Origin: Erythrobacter longus
Lineage (GTDB): Bacteria > Pseudomonadota > Alphaproteobacteria > Sphingomonadales > Sphingomonadaceae
DNA length: 64,000 bases
Assembly (NCBI RefSeq): GCF_000715015.1
Contig: NZ_JMIW01000007.1
Location: forward strand, 186,001-250,000
Direction of reading: 5' to 3'
Positions 47,802 through 56,119 of this stretch are shown piece by piece; positions within the stretch are counted from its first letter, which is position 1; each line of letters begins with the position of its first letter. Below the pieces are notes generated by a model, which did not search any database, was not told the origin of the DNA, and saw nothing but the letters and a program-made list of their open reading frames with translations. Both the position numbers and the translations under genes were made by a program.

Positions 47802-47828
47802 TTGCAATCATTACAACTAAGATTGCAA
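47802..47828. promoter_or_regulatory. Inverted repeat upstream of the EcfG-like sigma gene
   Basis: TTGCAATC at 47802-47809 and GATTGCAA at 47821-47828 form a perfect 8-bp inverted repeat with an 11-base spacer, ending 25 bases before the ATG. It could be an operator or an mRNA hairpin near the ribosome site. Confidence 0.4.
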
Positions 47829-47853
47829 TCGTTTGCTCAAACCCAAGGCGGCC

Positions 47854-48639
47854 ATGTCAGTACAAGCCATCCCAAACCCCAATTCCAGCCCCCCTAGTTC
47901 AAAGCCTGCTGTAAATCAGCCAGCACAAGAGAACACCCGTTCGCTGCCACTATCAGGGCGAGCCAGGGCATCGTCTACGCCCCACAATCCTTGGCCCGAG
48001 GGCTCCGAAAAACGGCGCAAGGCTGTTTCATCAAGGTCATTCAAGAAACAGATGCTCGCCTCGCAAACCCCGCTCAGGCGCTTTGCCTTCAAGCTATGCG
48101 CCCGCGAGGATATGGCCGAAGACCTGATGCAGGAAACCTTGCTTAAGGCATGGGCGGCGCGCGATCAGTTCAAGCCGGGCAGCAACTTTTTAAGCTGGGC
48201 CTTCACGATCCTGCGCAATACCTGGCTGAACCAACTGCGGCGCGGGAAGAAATTCGTGGCCGGTTTTGACGAAAACGTAGCAGAACAGATCCTGTCCGCT
48301 CCGCCACGGCAAAATTCCACCTTCGAGCTTGCCGATCTTCAACGCGCAATGTCTGAGCTTCCCACCGACCAACTCGAAGCCATGATGTTGGTTGGTCCAG
48401 GCGACCACACCTACGAAGAGGCGGGCGAAATCCTTAACTGTGCCCCTGGAACCGTGAAAAGCCGCGCATCGAGGGCGCGCGCTACCTTGAGTGAAATTCT
48501 CGATGGCGGGAAAGTGAAGATGACGCTCGAGGATACCGAAGATGCAACCGGTATTGCAGAAACCTTCGTCGAAGCGATCGAGGAGATCGAACAGGGCGGC
48601 AATATTGAAGATGTGATCAATCTCGACCAGTCGACGTAA
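47854..48639 (+). CDS. RNA polymerase sigma factor, ECF subfamily (EcfG-like)
   Basis: The protein has 261 residues from MSVQAIPNPNSSPP; a TTG at 47833 would add seven. A disordered N-terminal 70 residues precedes sigma region 2 (LCAREDMAEDLMQETLLKAWAARDQFKPGSNFLSWAFTILRN) and region 4 (LPTDQLEAMMLVGPGDHTYEEAGEILNCAPGTVKSRASRARA). These match the EcfG general-stress sigma of alphaproteobacteria. No nepR or phyR gene is adjacent, and the long N- and C-terminal tails are unusual, so it may be a paralogue. Neighbouring PLDc_N, MscS, PLD and DUF2945 genes are typical stress-regulon members. Confidence 0.88.
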   Translation: MSVQAIPNPNSSPPSSKPAVNQPAQENTRSLPLSGRARASSTPHNPWPEGSEKRRKAVSSRSFKKQMLASQTPLRRFAFKLCAREDMAEDLMQETLLKAWAARDQFKPGSNFLSWAFTILRNTWLNQLRRGKKFVAGFDENVAEQILSAPPRQNSTFELADLQRAMSELPTDQLEAMMLVGPGDHTYEEAGEILNCAPGTVKSRASRARATLSEILDGGKVKMTLEDTEDATGIAETFVEAIEEIEQGGNIEDVINLDQST

Positions 48640-48672
48640 TCGATCAAACCACACCCGCTTGGGCCAGACACA

Positions 48673-48708
48673 AAAACGCCGCGCTCTCTTTTCGAAAGCG
48701 CGGCGTTT
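48673..48708 (+). terminator. Rho-independent terminator after the sigma gene (bidirectional)
   Basis: AAAACGCCGCGCT and AGCGCGGCGTTTT pair over 13 bp with a 10-base loop. T runs follow on both strands, so it can also end transcripts of the convergent minus-strand PLDc_N gene. Confidence 0.9.
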
Positions 48709-48774
48709 TTGGTTTGAGTTTCGGGCTTTGGGTGAACGCGGATCAATCTGTGATCCCACCAGAGCCCACTGCCA

Positions 48775-48963
48775 TCATGCGGCCTGAAGGCTCCCGCCCC
48801 GTGGTCCAAATACAAGCCACACAATCACGCCGATCACGGGCAGGACGAAGATCAGGATCGACCACACAAGCTTGGCTACGACCGATGCGCCCGAAGTCCA
48901 GATATTGAACAATGCCCAGATGTTGAGGGCCAGTACGAGTAATCCGATAATTCCATATTCCAT
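48775..48963 (-). CDS. PLDc_N-domain small membrane protein (62 aa)
   Basis: Two hydrophobic helices (residues 3-22 and about 30-52) with ALFNIWTSG and VLPVIGVIVWLVFGPRGG match the phospholipase-D nuclease N-terminal (PLDc_N) family. Proteins consisting of this domain alone are common in stress regulons; the role is unknown. It starts 42 bases after the MscS-like gene and probably shares its transcript. Confidence 0.85.
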   Translation of the reverse strand: MEYGIIGLLVLALNIWALFNIWTSGASVVAKLVWSILIFVLPVIGVIVWLVFGPRGGSLQAA

Positions 48964-49005
48964 GATAAATTCCTTATGTTTTGGGGTGGTGCGCGTGGGC
49001 GCGGT

Positions 49006-49926
49006 CTAATCTGCCAGCTGCATCGGTTCCTTGAATGTATGGGTGCGGTAAGGGAACGGGATCTCGATCCCTTCGCGGTCCAGCGCAGCCTTGACTTTGC
49101 GGATCATCGCATCGCGGCTTGAATGCTTGTCACCCATGGTCGAACCGGTCCACCAACGGACCCGGAAATCGACCGAGCTGGAATTGAATTCGGTCGCGAA
49201 CACATCAACTGGCTTGTCCGTGTCGATGGCGTTCGAACCTTCGACCGCGTTTCGGATCACGTCGGAAGCACGCTCCAGATCGGTGTCGTAGCTAACGCCA
49301 ACGAGCAATTCGAAGCGGCGTTGCTTTCTATCAGTCAGTATCTCGACCGGGTTTTTGAAAAGGACAGAATTGGGGACGACGGTCAATTCGTTCGACAGCT
49401 TGCGAACATGGGTTTCACGCAGCGAAATCTCCTCGACCTCGCCTTCGATCCCCTGGCATTCGATGGTATCGCCAATGCGCATTTTCTCGCGCAGCATCAA
49501 CAAAATCCCGGCCATGAAGTTTTCAAAAACGTCCTTAAACGCAAAGCCAACCGCGACCGTGCCAACACCAAGTCCGGCAACAATGCTGCTAAGCGTCAGG
49601 TCGGGCAACAAAACGGTCGCTGAAATCATCAGTCCGATAGCCCAGATGGTAAAACGGACCGCCAATTCGATCAGTTCGCGAAGCGACGGCCGCATGTCCG
49701 CACCGCGCGTGATCTTGTCTGCGATCTGCGTCGCGAATTTCGCCACGGCCCACGTGACCAAAAGCAAAGTGAAAGCGATCAGGATGTTGGGAAGCATCGC
49801 GATCACCCCGCGCCCCATTTCAGAAAGCTGCGTGGTCAAAATGGCAATGGGTTCAAGCGATGCGGGTTCAAGCGATGCGGGTTCAAGCGATGTGGTTCTA
49901 GGCGATGGGTTTTGTTGTGAAGTCAT
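49006..49926 (-). CDS. Small-conductance mechanosensitive channel (MscS family)
   Basis: The protein has 306 residues. Three transmembrane helices are followed by the pore helix IVAGLGVGTVAVGFAFKDVFENFMAG and the cytoplasmic beta domain (MRIGDTIECQGIEGEVEEISLRETHVR, VPNSVLFKNPV). It opens on membrane tension and releases solutes. The N-terminus has a triplicated SLEPA segment caused by a 15-bp tandem repeat. Adjacent to PLDc_N, in the stress-gene block. Confidence 0.93.
   Translation of the reverse strand: MTSQQNPSPRTTSLEPASLEPASLEPIAILTTQLSEMGRGVIAMLPNILIAFTLLLVTWAVAKFATQIADKITRGADMRPSLRELIELAVRFTIWAIGLMISATVLLPDLTLSSIVAGLGVGTVAVGFAFKDVFENFMAGILLMLREKMRIGDTIECQGIEGEVEEISLRETHVRKLSNELTVVPNSVLFKNPVEILTDRKQRRFELLVGVSYDTDLERASDVIRNAVEGSNAIDTDKPVDVFATEFNSSSVDFRVRWWTGSTMGDKHSSRDAMIRKVKAALDREGIEIPFPYRTHTFKEPMQLAD
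49849..49893. repeat. Three tandem 15-bp units inside the MscS-like gene
   Basis: The plus-strand unit GGGTTCAAGCGATGC occurs at 49849, 49864 and 49879 (last base changed in copy 3). It is in frame and encodes the repeated SLEPA at residues 13-27 of the channel, in a region predicted to be flexible. Confidence 0.9.
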
Positions 49927-50084
49927 GCCTTAGCTACAAGAACTGCGGCGCAACCGTTCCAATTTTCACAGAAGGCCGCGATCCAATCAAAGAGCCGGAT
50001 CACACAAGGCGCGTGGTTCGGCCCTTGCTATGTGCAGTGATCGACCCTGCTAAGACGTCACGCCAAAGTTAAGGCAGGGTAATG

Positions 50085-51533
50085 CTACGACAGGGTAATG
50101 CCAGGCCACTCGTCATCCGGCTGTTCGGGATCAAGTATATCCGTGTTCGCAAGCCATTCTTGAACAGCATTGAGATCGGGGTATTCGTATTCCCGAAGCC
50201 TTCGACCTTCACCGGTGCATTCTTCAATCGCTGCAATAAGCGAGCCGCTCGCCTCGATTGCCTTTGAAATCACGTCCCTGGCGCAGCCAAGATGCTCTGC
50301 CAGCAAGTCATTGCGGCAGTTCGTAATCGCGCGCTCCGTCGATTGAGGATCATCAGCCAGATGCGCGTCCACACACACGTCGCATTCGCTGTCAAATCCC
50401 ATCGACCGGTTGCTCAGATTGGAAGAGCCAGCCCGCAAAAAGCGCGTATCTGCGATCAGGACTTTGGCATGGACGTAGATATCGGTGCCTTTGGCGGTCA
50501 CAGGGTGATAAACGCGCAGCCTGCCCTCGTGATCAATCGCCTGTAGCGCTTTGATCAAGCGCGACCGGGTGGTGTCCATCATCTGCTGCTCTAACCAGCC
50601 ATCGCACGACGCGGGCAGCACCATTACAATTTCAGGGCCGCCCTCTTCTTTAAGCCGATCCGCAATGGCCCGCGCGATCCACTTTGCGGTAAAATATTGG
50701 GTCTCAATATAAATGCACCGCTTCGCAGAGGCGATCACATCGCAATAGGACGCCTCAATCTCGCGAACCGCGTCATGCTCATCGGTTTGCCCGCGCGTGC
50801 GCGCTATCGCAGCGGTAACGCCTCGCAGCATGGCAGAACCATCGGTGTGGGTATCTTTGCTCACACCGGTTTCTTGCGCGCAAGAATCACCTTTGCCCTC
50901 CACCGCAGGCAAGTCCTTGCCCGTGGCATCTTTCCAGCGTTGTTCGGCCAGCTCAGACAAGCACCCGGCAACATCGCCGGTAAGCTGGACCGAGACATCG
51001 TGCCAAGGGCCAGCATCTTGGCCGGTTGGTTGCGCGCGCTGAGGCTGGTCATCAAGGTGCTCGCGCGTGTCCCAGCGATCTTCTGTAATATCAATTCCGC
51101 CGCAAAACGCGGTGTGATTGTCAACAACCACCAGTTTCTCATGCTGAGCAGCGCCAGCAGGATGTGCCCCGTCCAGCGCGAAATGAACTCTTGGGTGGGC
51201 GAGCCAACCTGCGACCTTGGCGACGGTCTTGCCCCTTTTGGCAAGCTTGATCGCACCAACATCCCATTGCAGAATAAAGATCTGCAAGTCGGGATTACGA
51301 TCCACCAACCAATCAAGATACTCGCCTATTTCCAGCGGACCTTCGACATCATTCCGGGTATCATACATCTCAACCCGCGCATCGAAATCCCATCCGATCA
51401 ACACGATGCGCTCCTGGGCTTGCCGCATCGCCAAGCGAACGGCGCGGAAATACTCTTCCCCATCAACCAACAGGTCAAAAGTGTCAGCACGGGCCAACTG
51501 CCAGCAGTTTTTTCCCGGCTTAAGAACGGTCAT
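50085..51533 (-). CDS. Phospholipase D-like / cardiolipin-synthase-like enzyme
   Basis: The protein has 482 residues with two HKD motifs: HEKLVVVDNHTAFCGGID near residue 136 and HAKVLIADTRFLRAGSSNLSNRS near residue 357. These form the double active site of the PLD superfamily. No signal peptide is seen. It may hydrolyse or transphosphatidylate phospholipids. The region between the HKD motifs holds a charged insert (about 165-245). Eleven bases including the end of the gene (CAGGGTAATGC) are duplicated just after the stop. Confidence 0.9.
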   Translation of the reverse strand: MTVLKPGKNCWQLARADTFDLLVDGEEYFRAVRLAMRQAQERIVLIGWDFDARVEMYDTRNDVEGPLEIGEYLDWLVDRNPDLQIFILQWDVGAIKLAKRGKTVAKVAGWLAHPRVHFALDGAHPAGAAQHEKLVVVDNHTAFCGGIDITEDRWDTREHLDDQPQRAQPTGQDAGPWHDVSVQLTGDVAGCLSELAEQRWKDATGKDLPAVEGKGDSCAQETGVSKDTHTDGSAMLRGVTAAIARTRGQTDEHDAVREIEASYCDVIASAKRCIYIETQYFTAKWIARAIADRLKEEGGPEIVMVLPASCDGWLEQQMMDTTRSRLIKALQAIDHEGRLRVYHPVTAKGTDIYVHAKVLIADTRFLRAGSSNLSNRSMGFDSECDVCVDAHLADDPQSTERAITNCRNDLLAEHLGCARDVISKAIEASGSLIAAIEECTGEGRRLREYEYPDLNAVQEWLANTDILDPEQPDDEWPGITLS

Positions 51534-51623
51534 TTGAACGTGGCTCGATGATAGTTGCTGAGGACACTTTTAGGAGCGGAAGAAGCCTGGTAAGAGGAGC
51601 GTGCCACAAACAGGCCGCTTGCC

Positions 51624-51809
51624 TCAAGCGTATTCGGCGACCAAACGTTCTATTTTGTACGAGGGGCAACCTTCGCTAGCATCGCGCGTGATCGAATTGC
51701 CGTCGATCTTCAAAGTTCGCTTTTGGGTGTAGCAGGCCACGATCGTGCCAGTAGCGGTGCCATCGCCCCAGTCCCATTCGATTTTCGTGCCTTCGTCATA
51801 TCCAGTCAT
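51624..51809 (-). CDS. DUF2945 / HVA1-type TUDOR-like small protein (61 aa)
   Basis: The protein reads TKIEWDWGDGTATGTIVACY, then RTLKIDGNSITRDASEGCPSYKIE. This is the DUF2945 (hypervirulence-associated protein, TUDOR domain) pattern of W-x-W-G-x-G followed by G-x-x-x-x-R-A-S-x-x-x-P-x-Y. Function unknown; the family is frequent in stress regulons. It lies upstream of the PLD gene on the same strand. Confidence 0.85.
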   Translation of the reverse strand: MTGYDEGTKIEWDWGDGTATGTIVACYTQKRTLKIDGNSITRDASEGCPSYKIERLVAEYA

Positions 51810-52447
51810 ATGGCACTCCTATGGTGTGTTCCAATGCCGCAAGCTGCAGGCAAAGGTGGTGTCCAACAGGTATGAATGGGAACTGGGAACGTTCCAAAAG
51901 TGGCAGGGCGCGGCCGATCACTCTCCCCCGCCAATTCTCAACGCACTCAAGAGCTTGTCGGACGATGCCCAATATGTAGGGACGGTCTTCAAGCTTCTCT
52001 AATCCTAGATCCAGGTGGAGAGGGCATTCTCCAAATCATGGTCGGGGATTAAGGGATCCGAAAACCCCTGAAGACATCCAATCCGCGTAGGCTTGGCCCT
52101 TTTGGAGAGGCTGGGTTTCGGGGGGGCAGGCACGCCCTTTGACCTTCCTGAAAGAAGCCATGGGTCTGCAAAGGGAGCGCGCCTATCGTCTCCTTTGCCA
52201 AGGTCAGCTTTGTAATACAAAGCACTCCTTAAGGCCGTTTATGACCGATTGGATTGCTTGCACTTGAGGCGATTTATTGAGCCGATAGCGGTGCTAATTG
52301 GCGCTGGCAAAGTTTGGCATTTTAGTGTTAACCAAGGCGAAGGTGCGCCGGGTTGCGCCGTATAGTCCCTAGGCTCAGGACCTATTGGCGCAGCCGCCTT
52401 TCCTGCCGATCCCAAACCCTCAACGCGCCCCTCACCACTACAAAGCT
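51810..52447. other. Intergenic stretch without a convincing gene
   Basis: Several short frames exist but none has a family pattern or ribosome site I trust. The clearest signal is CTTTGTAATACAAAG at 52208-52222, a perfect 7-bp inverted repeat around a single base, resembling a regulator site. GGAACGTTCC at 51886-51895 is another short palindrome. Confidence 0.5.
52208..52222. promoter_or_regulatory. Perfect palindrome CTTTGTA-A-TACAAAG
   Basis: The 15-base site is symmetric in every position around the central A. It lies in the intergenic region downstream of the CHAT gene and is not next to a gene start, so its target is unclear. Confidence 0.3.
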
Positions 52448-53329
52448 TCACTGCGTCCCATCGCCAATCAGCGTAAACGGTGCCCAAGCGGTAGGGTGAG
52501 CCCAGCCGTCTTTGGAGACATCCATGCGGACCTCGCGCATAGCCAGCTGAAACGCCTGTGCCCGGGTGATCTGCGGTTGCTCGCGTTGCAGTTCAATTGT
52601 GCGCACCGTCAATTCGGCGGCCACATCATCGCGCACCGGCCAATGCGAGGCAAGCAAGGTTTCGGCCCCTGCAAAGAAGAATGCTCGCGCTAGTCCCGAA
52701 AGTCCGCTTGCGCCTTCGCTGCCGTCCCCTGCTGCTGTGTTGCAGGCTGACAAAATCACCCAATCGGCATTTAGGCGAAGGGACGCAATCTCTGAAGCTG
52801 TGAGATACCCATCATCCATGCCGCTCCGAACGCTGGGCGGTGTAAAGACCAGACCGGGTTCAGCAGCGCCATCAATCTCACCAGCAACCAATCCATGCGT
52901 TGCCAGAGCAATTATTGCAGTTTGGTCCAGATGCGCATCTTTAAAGTTGGTCTCCGTTGCATCGTCACCAAGCCAGATCGACTTTGCGCCAGTGCCCAGC
53001 GCCTTTGCCATAGCTTTCAACTCGCGCTCCGTCCCTGGCAGGCTCGACATTGCTCGCAATTGCTCCAGATTGATCGTTGGTGAACGACCTCCGTCGCCAT
53101 CGCTGAATAAGGCAGCAATGCTTTGTGTGCGCCCTGACCCGTCAGCACCCCCGCGCTTTCGAGCCCCTCGCTCCATCGCTGCACCGCCCAGAACTGGATT
53201 GCCAAATCCTGCAAAACTCAAAGGCGTTGCCCGCTCCAACTTTTGTTGGCGCCTCAAGAGTGCGAGTGATTGCAGCGTCGGCAGTTGGATCAGTGTGAAA
53301 CGGTCTGCCATCCAATTGGTGTCGCGCAA
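52448..53329 (-). CDS. Frame C of the CHAT gene: catalytic half of the CHAT domain (293 aa)
   Basis: This segment resumes at LRDTNWMADRFTLIQLPTLQSL. It carries the caspase-like catalytic His (ATHG) and Cys (SACNT), followed by GLARAFFFAGAETLLASHWPV and a final WAPFTLIG strand typical of CHAT peptidases. No own ribosome site is seen at its first possible start. Confidence 0.6.
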   Translation of the reverse strand: MRDTNWMADRFTLIQLPTLQSLALLRRQQKLERATPLSFAGFGNPVLGGAAMERGARKRGGADGSGRTQSIAALFSDGDGGRSPTINLEQLRAMSSLPGTERELKAMAKALGTGAKSIWLGDDATETNFKDAHLDQTAIIALATHGLVAGEIDGAAEPGLVFTPPSVRSGMDDGYLTASEIASLRLNADWVILSACNTAAGDGSEGASGLSGLARAFFFAGAETLLASHWPVRDDVAAELTVRTIELQREQPQITRAQAFQLAMREVRMDVSKDGWAHPTAWAPFTLIGDGTQ

Positions 53330-54297
53330 TCCTGAGGTGCATCATCGCGGCCCTGCGGCTCCTCAGTGACTAGCAAAGAGAAAGGAAGCGAAGAGAGCGA
53401 GCCAGCCGCTGAAATGAACAGATGCTCTTTTCCGTCAAGCTGCGCCTCAGAAGGGGCAATCAACTCGCTGTAGAGGAGAAAGGCCGTGTCGCGGTCAAAC
53501 CCGTCAAAGCCGCCGTCGACCGCGTCCTCCCAGTCAAGGCTCATCCGATCATCCACATCTACTTTGGCCCCGGCGAACCACAAAAGCCGCTGCGTCAGCG
53601 TGTTGATCTCATCTTCGGTAAAAGCGGCCTGACGCCAAGAGACCTTCTCGCTGGTGATCGTAAAAACATTGATCGAAAGCTGCGTTGGTACAATCACCAA
53701 GGCTGCTTCGTCCTTGCCCATCAAGCTGCGCGCTTCAGCCACCGTTAGCGGGGAAGGGCGGACCAAATCGAAATACTCGGGAAATTGGCTCAGCATCACC
53801 GCGTCAATCTGCTCAAGCCGCTCTGCAACCTGACTGTTCCCGCTGACCGCCTGCGCTCTCGCTTTGACGCTTTCCTCGCCGCGCTTTGTCAAAGCATCTG
53901 CAAACTGGGCGGCGTTGCGGGCGTATTGGCTTTGCAGCTGGGCGCGCTCTTCAACAAGAGAGCCAAGCCCCCCTTCTTTGTCATCAGCAAATCGCCGCGC
54001 CGCCGCGCGCACTACCGCTGCGCTCGCTGGATTGGTCATTCTTTCTTGAAAGGCGGCAAAGCCGGTTTCGAGGAATTCGGCCTGCCCACTATTTTGCCAT
54101 GCGATCTCACCAATAAGCCAATAAGCGCTTGCGCGGCGGGCGGCCTCCCTGTCCGCTTGCGCTTTGGCAAGGCTGCCGATGCCAGTGTTGCGCCGCCGCT
54201 CATCAAGGCCCAACGACAATTGCTGCGCTGCATATTTCGCCGCATCAGGAAAATTCATCCGAAACGCAGTCACAGCAAGCTTGTTCAGCAATCTCAA
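53290..54297 (-). CDS. Frame B of the CHAT gene: last TPRs and start of CHAT domain (335 aa)
   Basis: This middle segment begins in coding sense at LRLLNKLAVTAFRMNFPDAAKYAAQQL. A coiled-coil region (EERAQLQSQYARNAAQFADAL) follows, then the CHAT entry strands EAALVIVPTQLSINVFTI and KEHLFISAAGSLSSLPFSLLV. It loses the ancestral frame after GRDDAPQ. It has no proper start of its own (TTG at 54297). Confidence 0.6.
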   Translation of the reverse strand: MRLLNKLAVTAFRMNFPDAAKYAAQQLSLGLDERRRNTGIGSLAKAQADREAARRASAYWLIGEIAWQNSGQAEFLETGFAAFQERMTNPASAAVVRAAARRFADDKEGGLGSLVEERAQLQSQYARNAAQFADALTKRGEESVKARAQAVSGNSQVAERLEQIDAVMLSQFPEYFDLVRPSPLTVAEARSLMGKDEAALVIVPTQLSINVFTITSEKVSWRQAAFTEDEINTLTQRLLWFAGAKVDVDDRMSLDWEDAVDGGFDGFDRDTAFLLYSELIAPSEAQLDGKEHLFISAAGSLSSLPFSLLVTEEPQGRDDAPQDCATPIGWQTVSH

Positions 54298-56119
54298 GGG
54301 TTAGCTGGTGGCCGCTTCCAAAACTCGCCTGCGCCGCATTCAGAGCATCGCTCATCTCCAATACTCCTCGCGCATATTGACCTTGTGAAACCGTGATGCG
54401 CGCCCGTTGAAAGTACAGTTTTAGCGTGTCAGGATTGGTAGGCGATGCGTTTGGACCGTAAAGGCGCAAGGCTTCATCAATGCGTTCCCCAGCAAGATCA
54501 AATCGCAGTTGGTCCTGCTCCGCCAAAGACAAAGAATAGAGCGCATCGATAATTGGCGCGGGGTTCGTGCCTGCCCACTGGCGTGCTATCGCTAACTGAT
54601 AGAGAAACTGGAACCGCGCATCCTCGGTGCGGCCTTGTTTGAGGTATAGCTCTCCCAACAAGGCAACATCGGCAACCTCGCCGTTGACACGTGAAGTATC
54701 CCCTTCTGTCGACCTTGCAAGCAGCGTTTCGGCTTCTGCCAACCGGTCCTGATCAAGGTAAAGTCGGGCGAGCGCGGAGACCAATTTGGGTTCAAACTTT
54801 TTGGCAACCGCATCCAGCAAGATTGTTTCTGCTTGGCCATATTCACCAGCAAGCGAAAAACTGCTTGATAGCGCGATGATCGCGTCGGCACGGAACACGC
54901 CGCCATCTTCGGAAAACTCGCTGAAAGCAGCCTTTGCCATCGCCTGCGCTTCATCAAAGCGGCCTTGCCTTGCATAGATCTCCGTCAGTTGCTGCTGAGT
55001 GAGGGCAATAAACAAACCCCAAAGCTCATTTTGGTCCTGCGCCTCGTACAAGGCCAATAGCTCCAGCGTAAGGGGTTCTGCCTTGGTAAGTTCGTTGCGC
55101 TTTACATAAGCCTCTGACAAGAAACCAAGAGCTTCTTCCGTTGCAAGCGGGTCTTCATCCAGCAGAGTGCGGGCTTCTTTCAGATTAGCGAGATAGATGG
55201 CTTCAACACTGGCAAAATCCCCGGTAAGCTCGGCAATCTCTTCCAGCATGGACTTGGCATTGTAAGTCGCTGCAACACCGCTCCCATCACCTGGAGCAGT
55301 GTCGAGCACCGATCGCAAGATCGCCGAGGCACCTTTCAAATCATCTTGCAACTTCAGGGTCGAGGCTATGAGGACTTGCCAATTGCGCGTTTGCCGATCT
55401 TGCGGGCCAAGGCCGGCCTCTAATTCAGAGGCTAGCTCGCGGGATAAAAGCTCTGCATCCTTAAGTCTGTCATTGCGAATATAGGCAGCTCGTATTCTTT
55501 CGGCGAGCTCAGTTGTGTTGATGTCGTACGGCCCCCGCAGGACCTTCGATACCGCGTACGATTCTTTCCAGAGTGCAATCGCTTCATCTTCCTGCCCAAT
55601 TTCTTCGAGATAGAATGTGAATTCACGCCGCGCCTCTTGTGCTTTTTCGCTTTCCCCAGAGTGCGCCTCTACGACCATATCGAGCCAGTTTCTGTACGCG
55701 GGGTAGGCTGCCTCCATTTGCTTGGCGATCCGCAGGTCTTGCGCAAGGATTTGGTGCCAATCAACCCAGCATTCGTTTCTCGTGCCGAGCTCGCGTTTGC
55801 AAGCGCTAATGACCCTGCGTGTCAGCGCGATGAGCGGCTCGTCACGCTGAACGGCGCGATAGCCTTTTCGCAAATCGCCAACCCATCCGATCCCGTCCTC
55901 ACGTGTGAGAATACCGTCTCTCTCATAGCGATTTATGACCTCCTCAACGCCGGGAATAGCCGCGACAAATTCTCCAGCATCCAAAAGGGAGTTTACAGCA
56001 TTTCCAAGCTGCTCATTGGTCATGCTTGCGTAATCGGGCGTCGCTGGTTCTTGGGCCGCAAGGGGCAGAAAAGTAACCGCCAACAATCCAGCCAAAAACG
56101 CTTTTGCAATGCGCCGCAT
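54245..56119 (-). CDS. Frame A of the CHAT gene: signal peptide and TPR region (624 aa)
   Basis: This is the N-terminal reading segment, starting MRRIAKAFLAG. Helical TPR pairs run from about residue 150 to the end (for example KAEPLTLELLALYEAQ, LAEAETLLARS, GRTEDARFQFLYQLAIAR). It leaves the ancestral frame after GHQLTL and runs 15 more residues (EIAEQACCDCV...) to a stop. Confidence 0.75.
   Translation of the reverse strand: MRRIAKAFLAGLLAVTFLPLAAQEPATPDYASMTNEQLGNAVNSLLDAGEFVAAIPGVEEVINRYERDGILTREDGIGWVGDLRKGYRAVQRDEPLIALTRRVISACKRELGTRNECWVDWHQILAQDLRIAKQMEAAYPAYRNWLDMVVEAHSGESEKAQEARREFTFYLEEIGQEDEAIALWKESYAVSKVLRGPYDINTTELAERIRAAYIRNDRLKDAELLSRELASELEAGLGPQDRQTRNWQVLIASTLKLQDDLKGASAILRSVLDTAPGDGSGVAATYNAKSMLEEIAELTGDFASVEAIYLANLKEARTLLDEDPLATEEALGFLSEAYVKRNELTKAEPLTLELLALYEAQDQNELWGLFIALTQQQLTEIYARQGRFDEAQAMAKAAFSEFSEDGGVFRADAIIALSSSFSLAGEYGQAETILLDAVAKKFEPKLVSALARLYLDQDRLAEAETLLARSTEGDTSRVNGEVADVALLGELYLKQGRTEDARFQFLYQLAIARQWAGTNPAPIIDALYSLSLAEQDQLRFDLAGERIDEALRLYGPNASPTNPDTLKLYFQRARITVSQGQYARGVLEMSDALNAAQASFGSGHQLTLEIAEQACCDCVSDEFS

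Larger units (their letters stand above)
52448..56119 (-). pseudogene. Secreted TPR-CHAT (caspase-like) protein gene with two compensating frameshifts
   Basis: Three overlapping minus-strand frames together form one protein of about 1220 residues. Frame A (54245-56119) has a signal peptide (MRRIAKAFLAGLLAVTFLPLAAQ) and TPR repeats. Frame B (53290-54297) continues the TPRs (LRLLNKLAVTAF) and opens the CHAT domain. Frame C (52448-53329) completes it with ALATHGLVAGE (His) and ILSACNTAAGDG (Cys), the caspase-like dyad. A and C are in the same frame, B is shifted, so one insertion and one deletion cancel. An extra G near 54295 would explain the first. The rest looks well preserved, so the lesions are recent or sequencing errors. 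GGGGGGAA precedes the ATG. Confidence 0.8.

Noticed and set aside
47788..47812. GGAAC box before the sigma gene as an EcfG-dependent promoter
   Set aside because: At the proper distance there is ATT instead of GTT, so the match is too weak to annotate.
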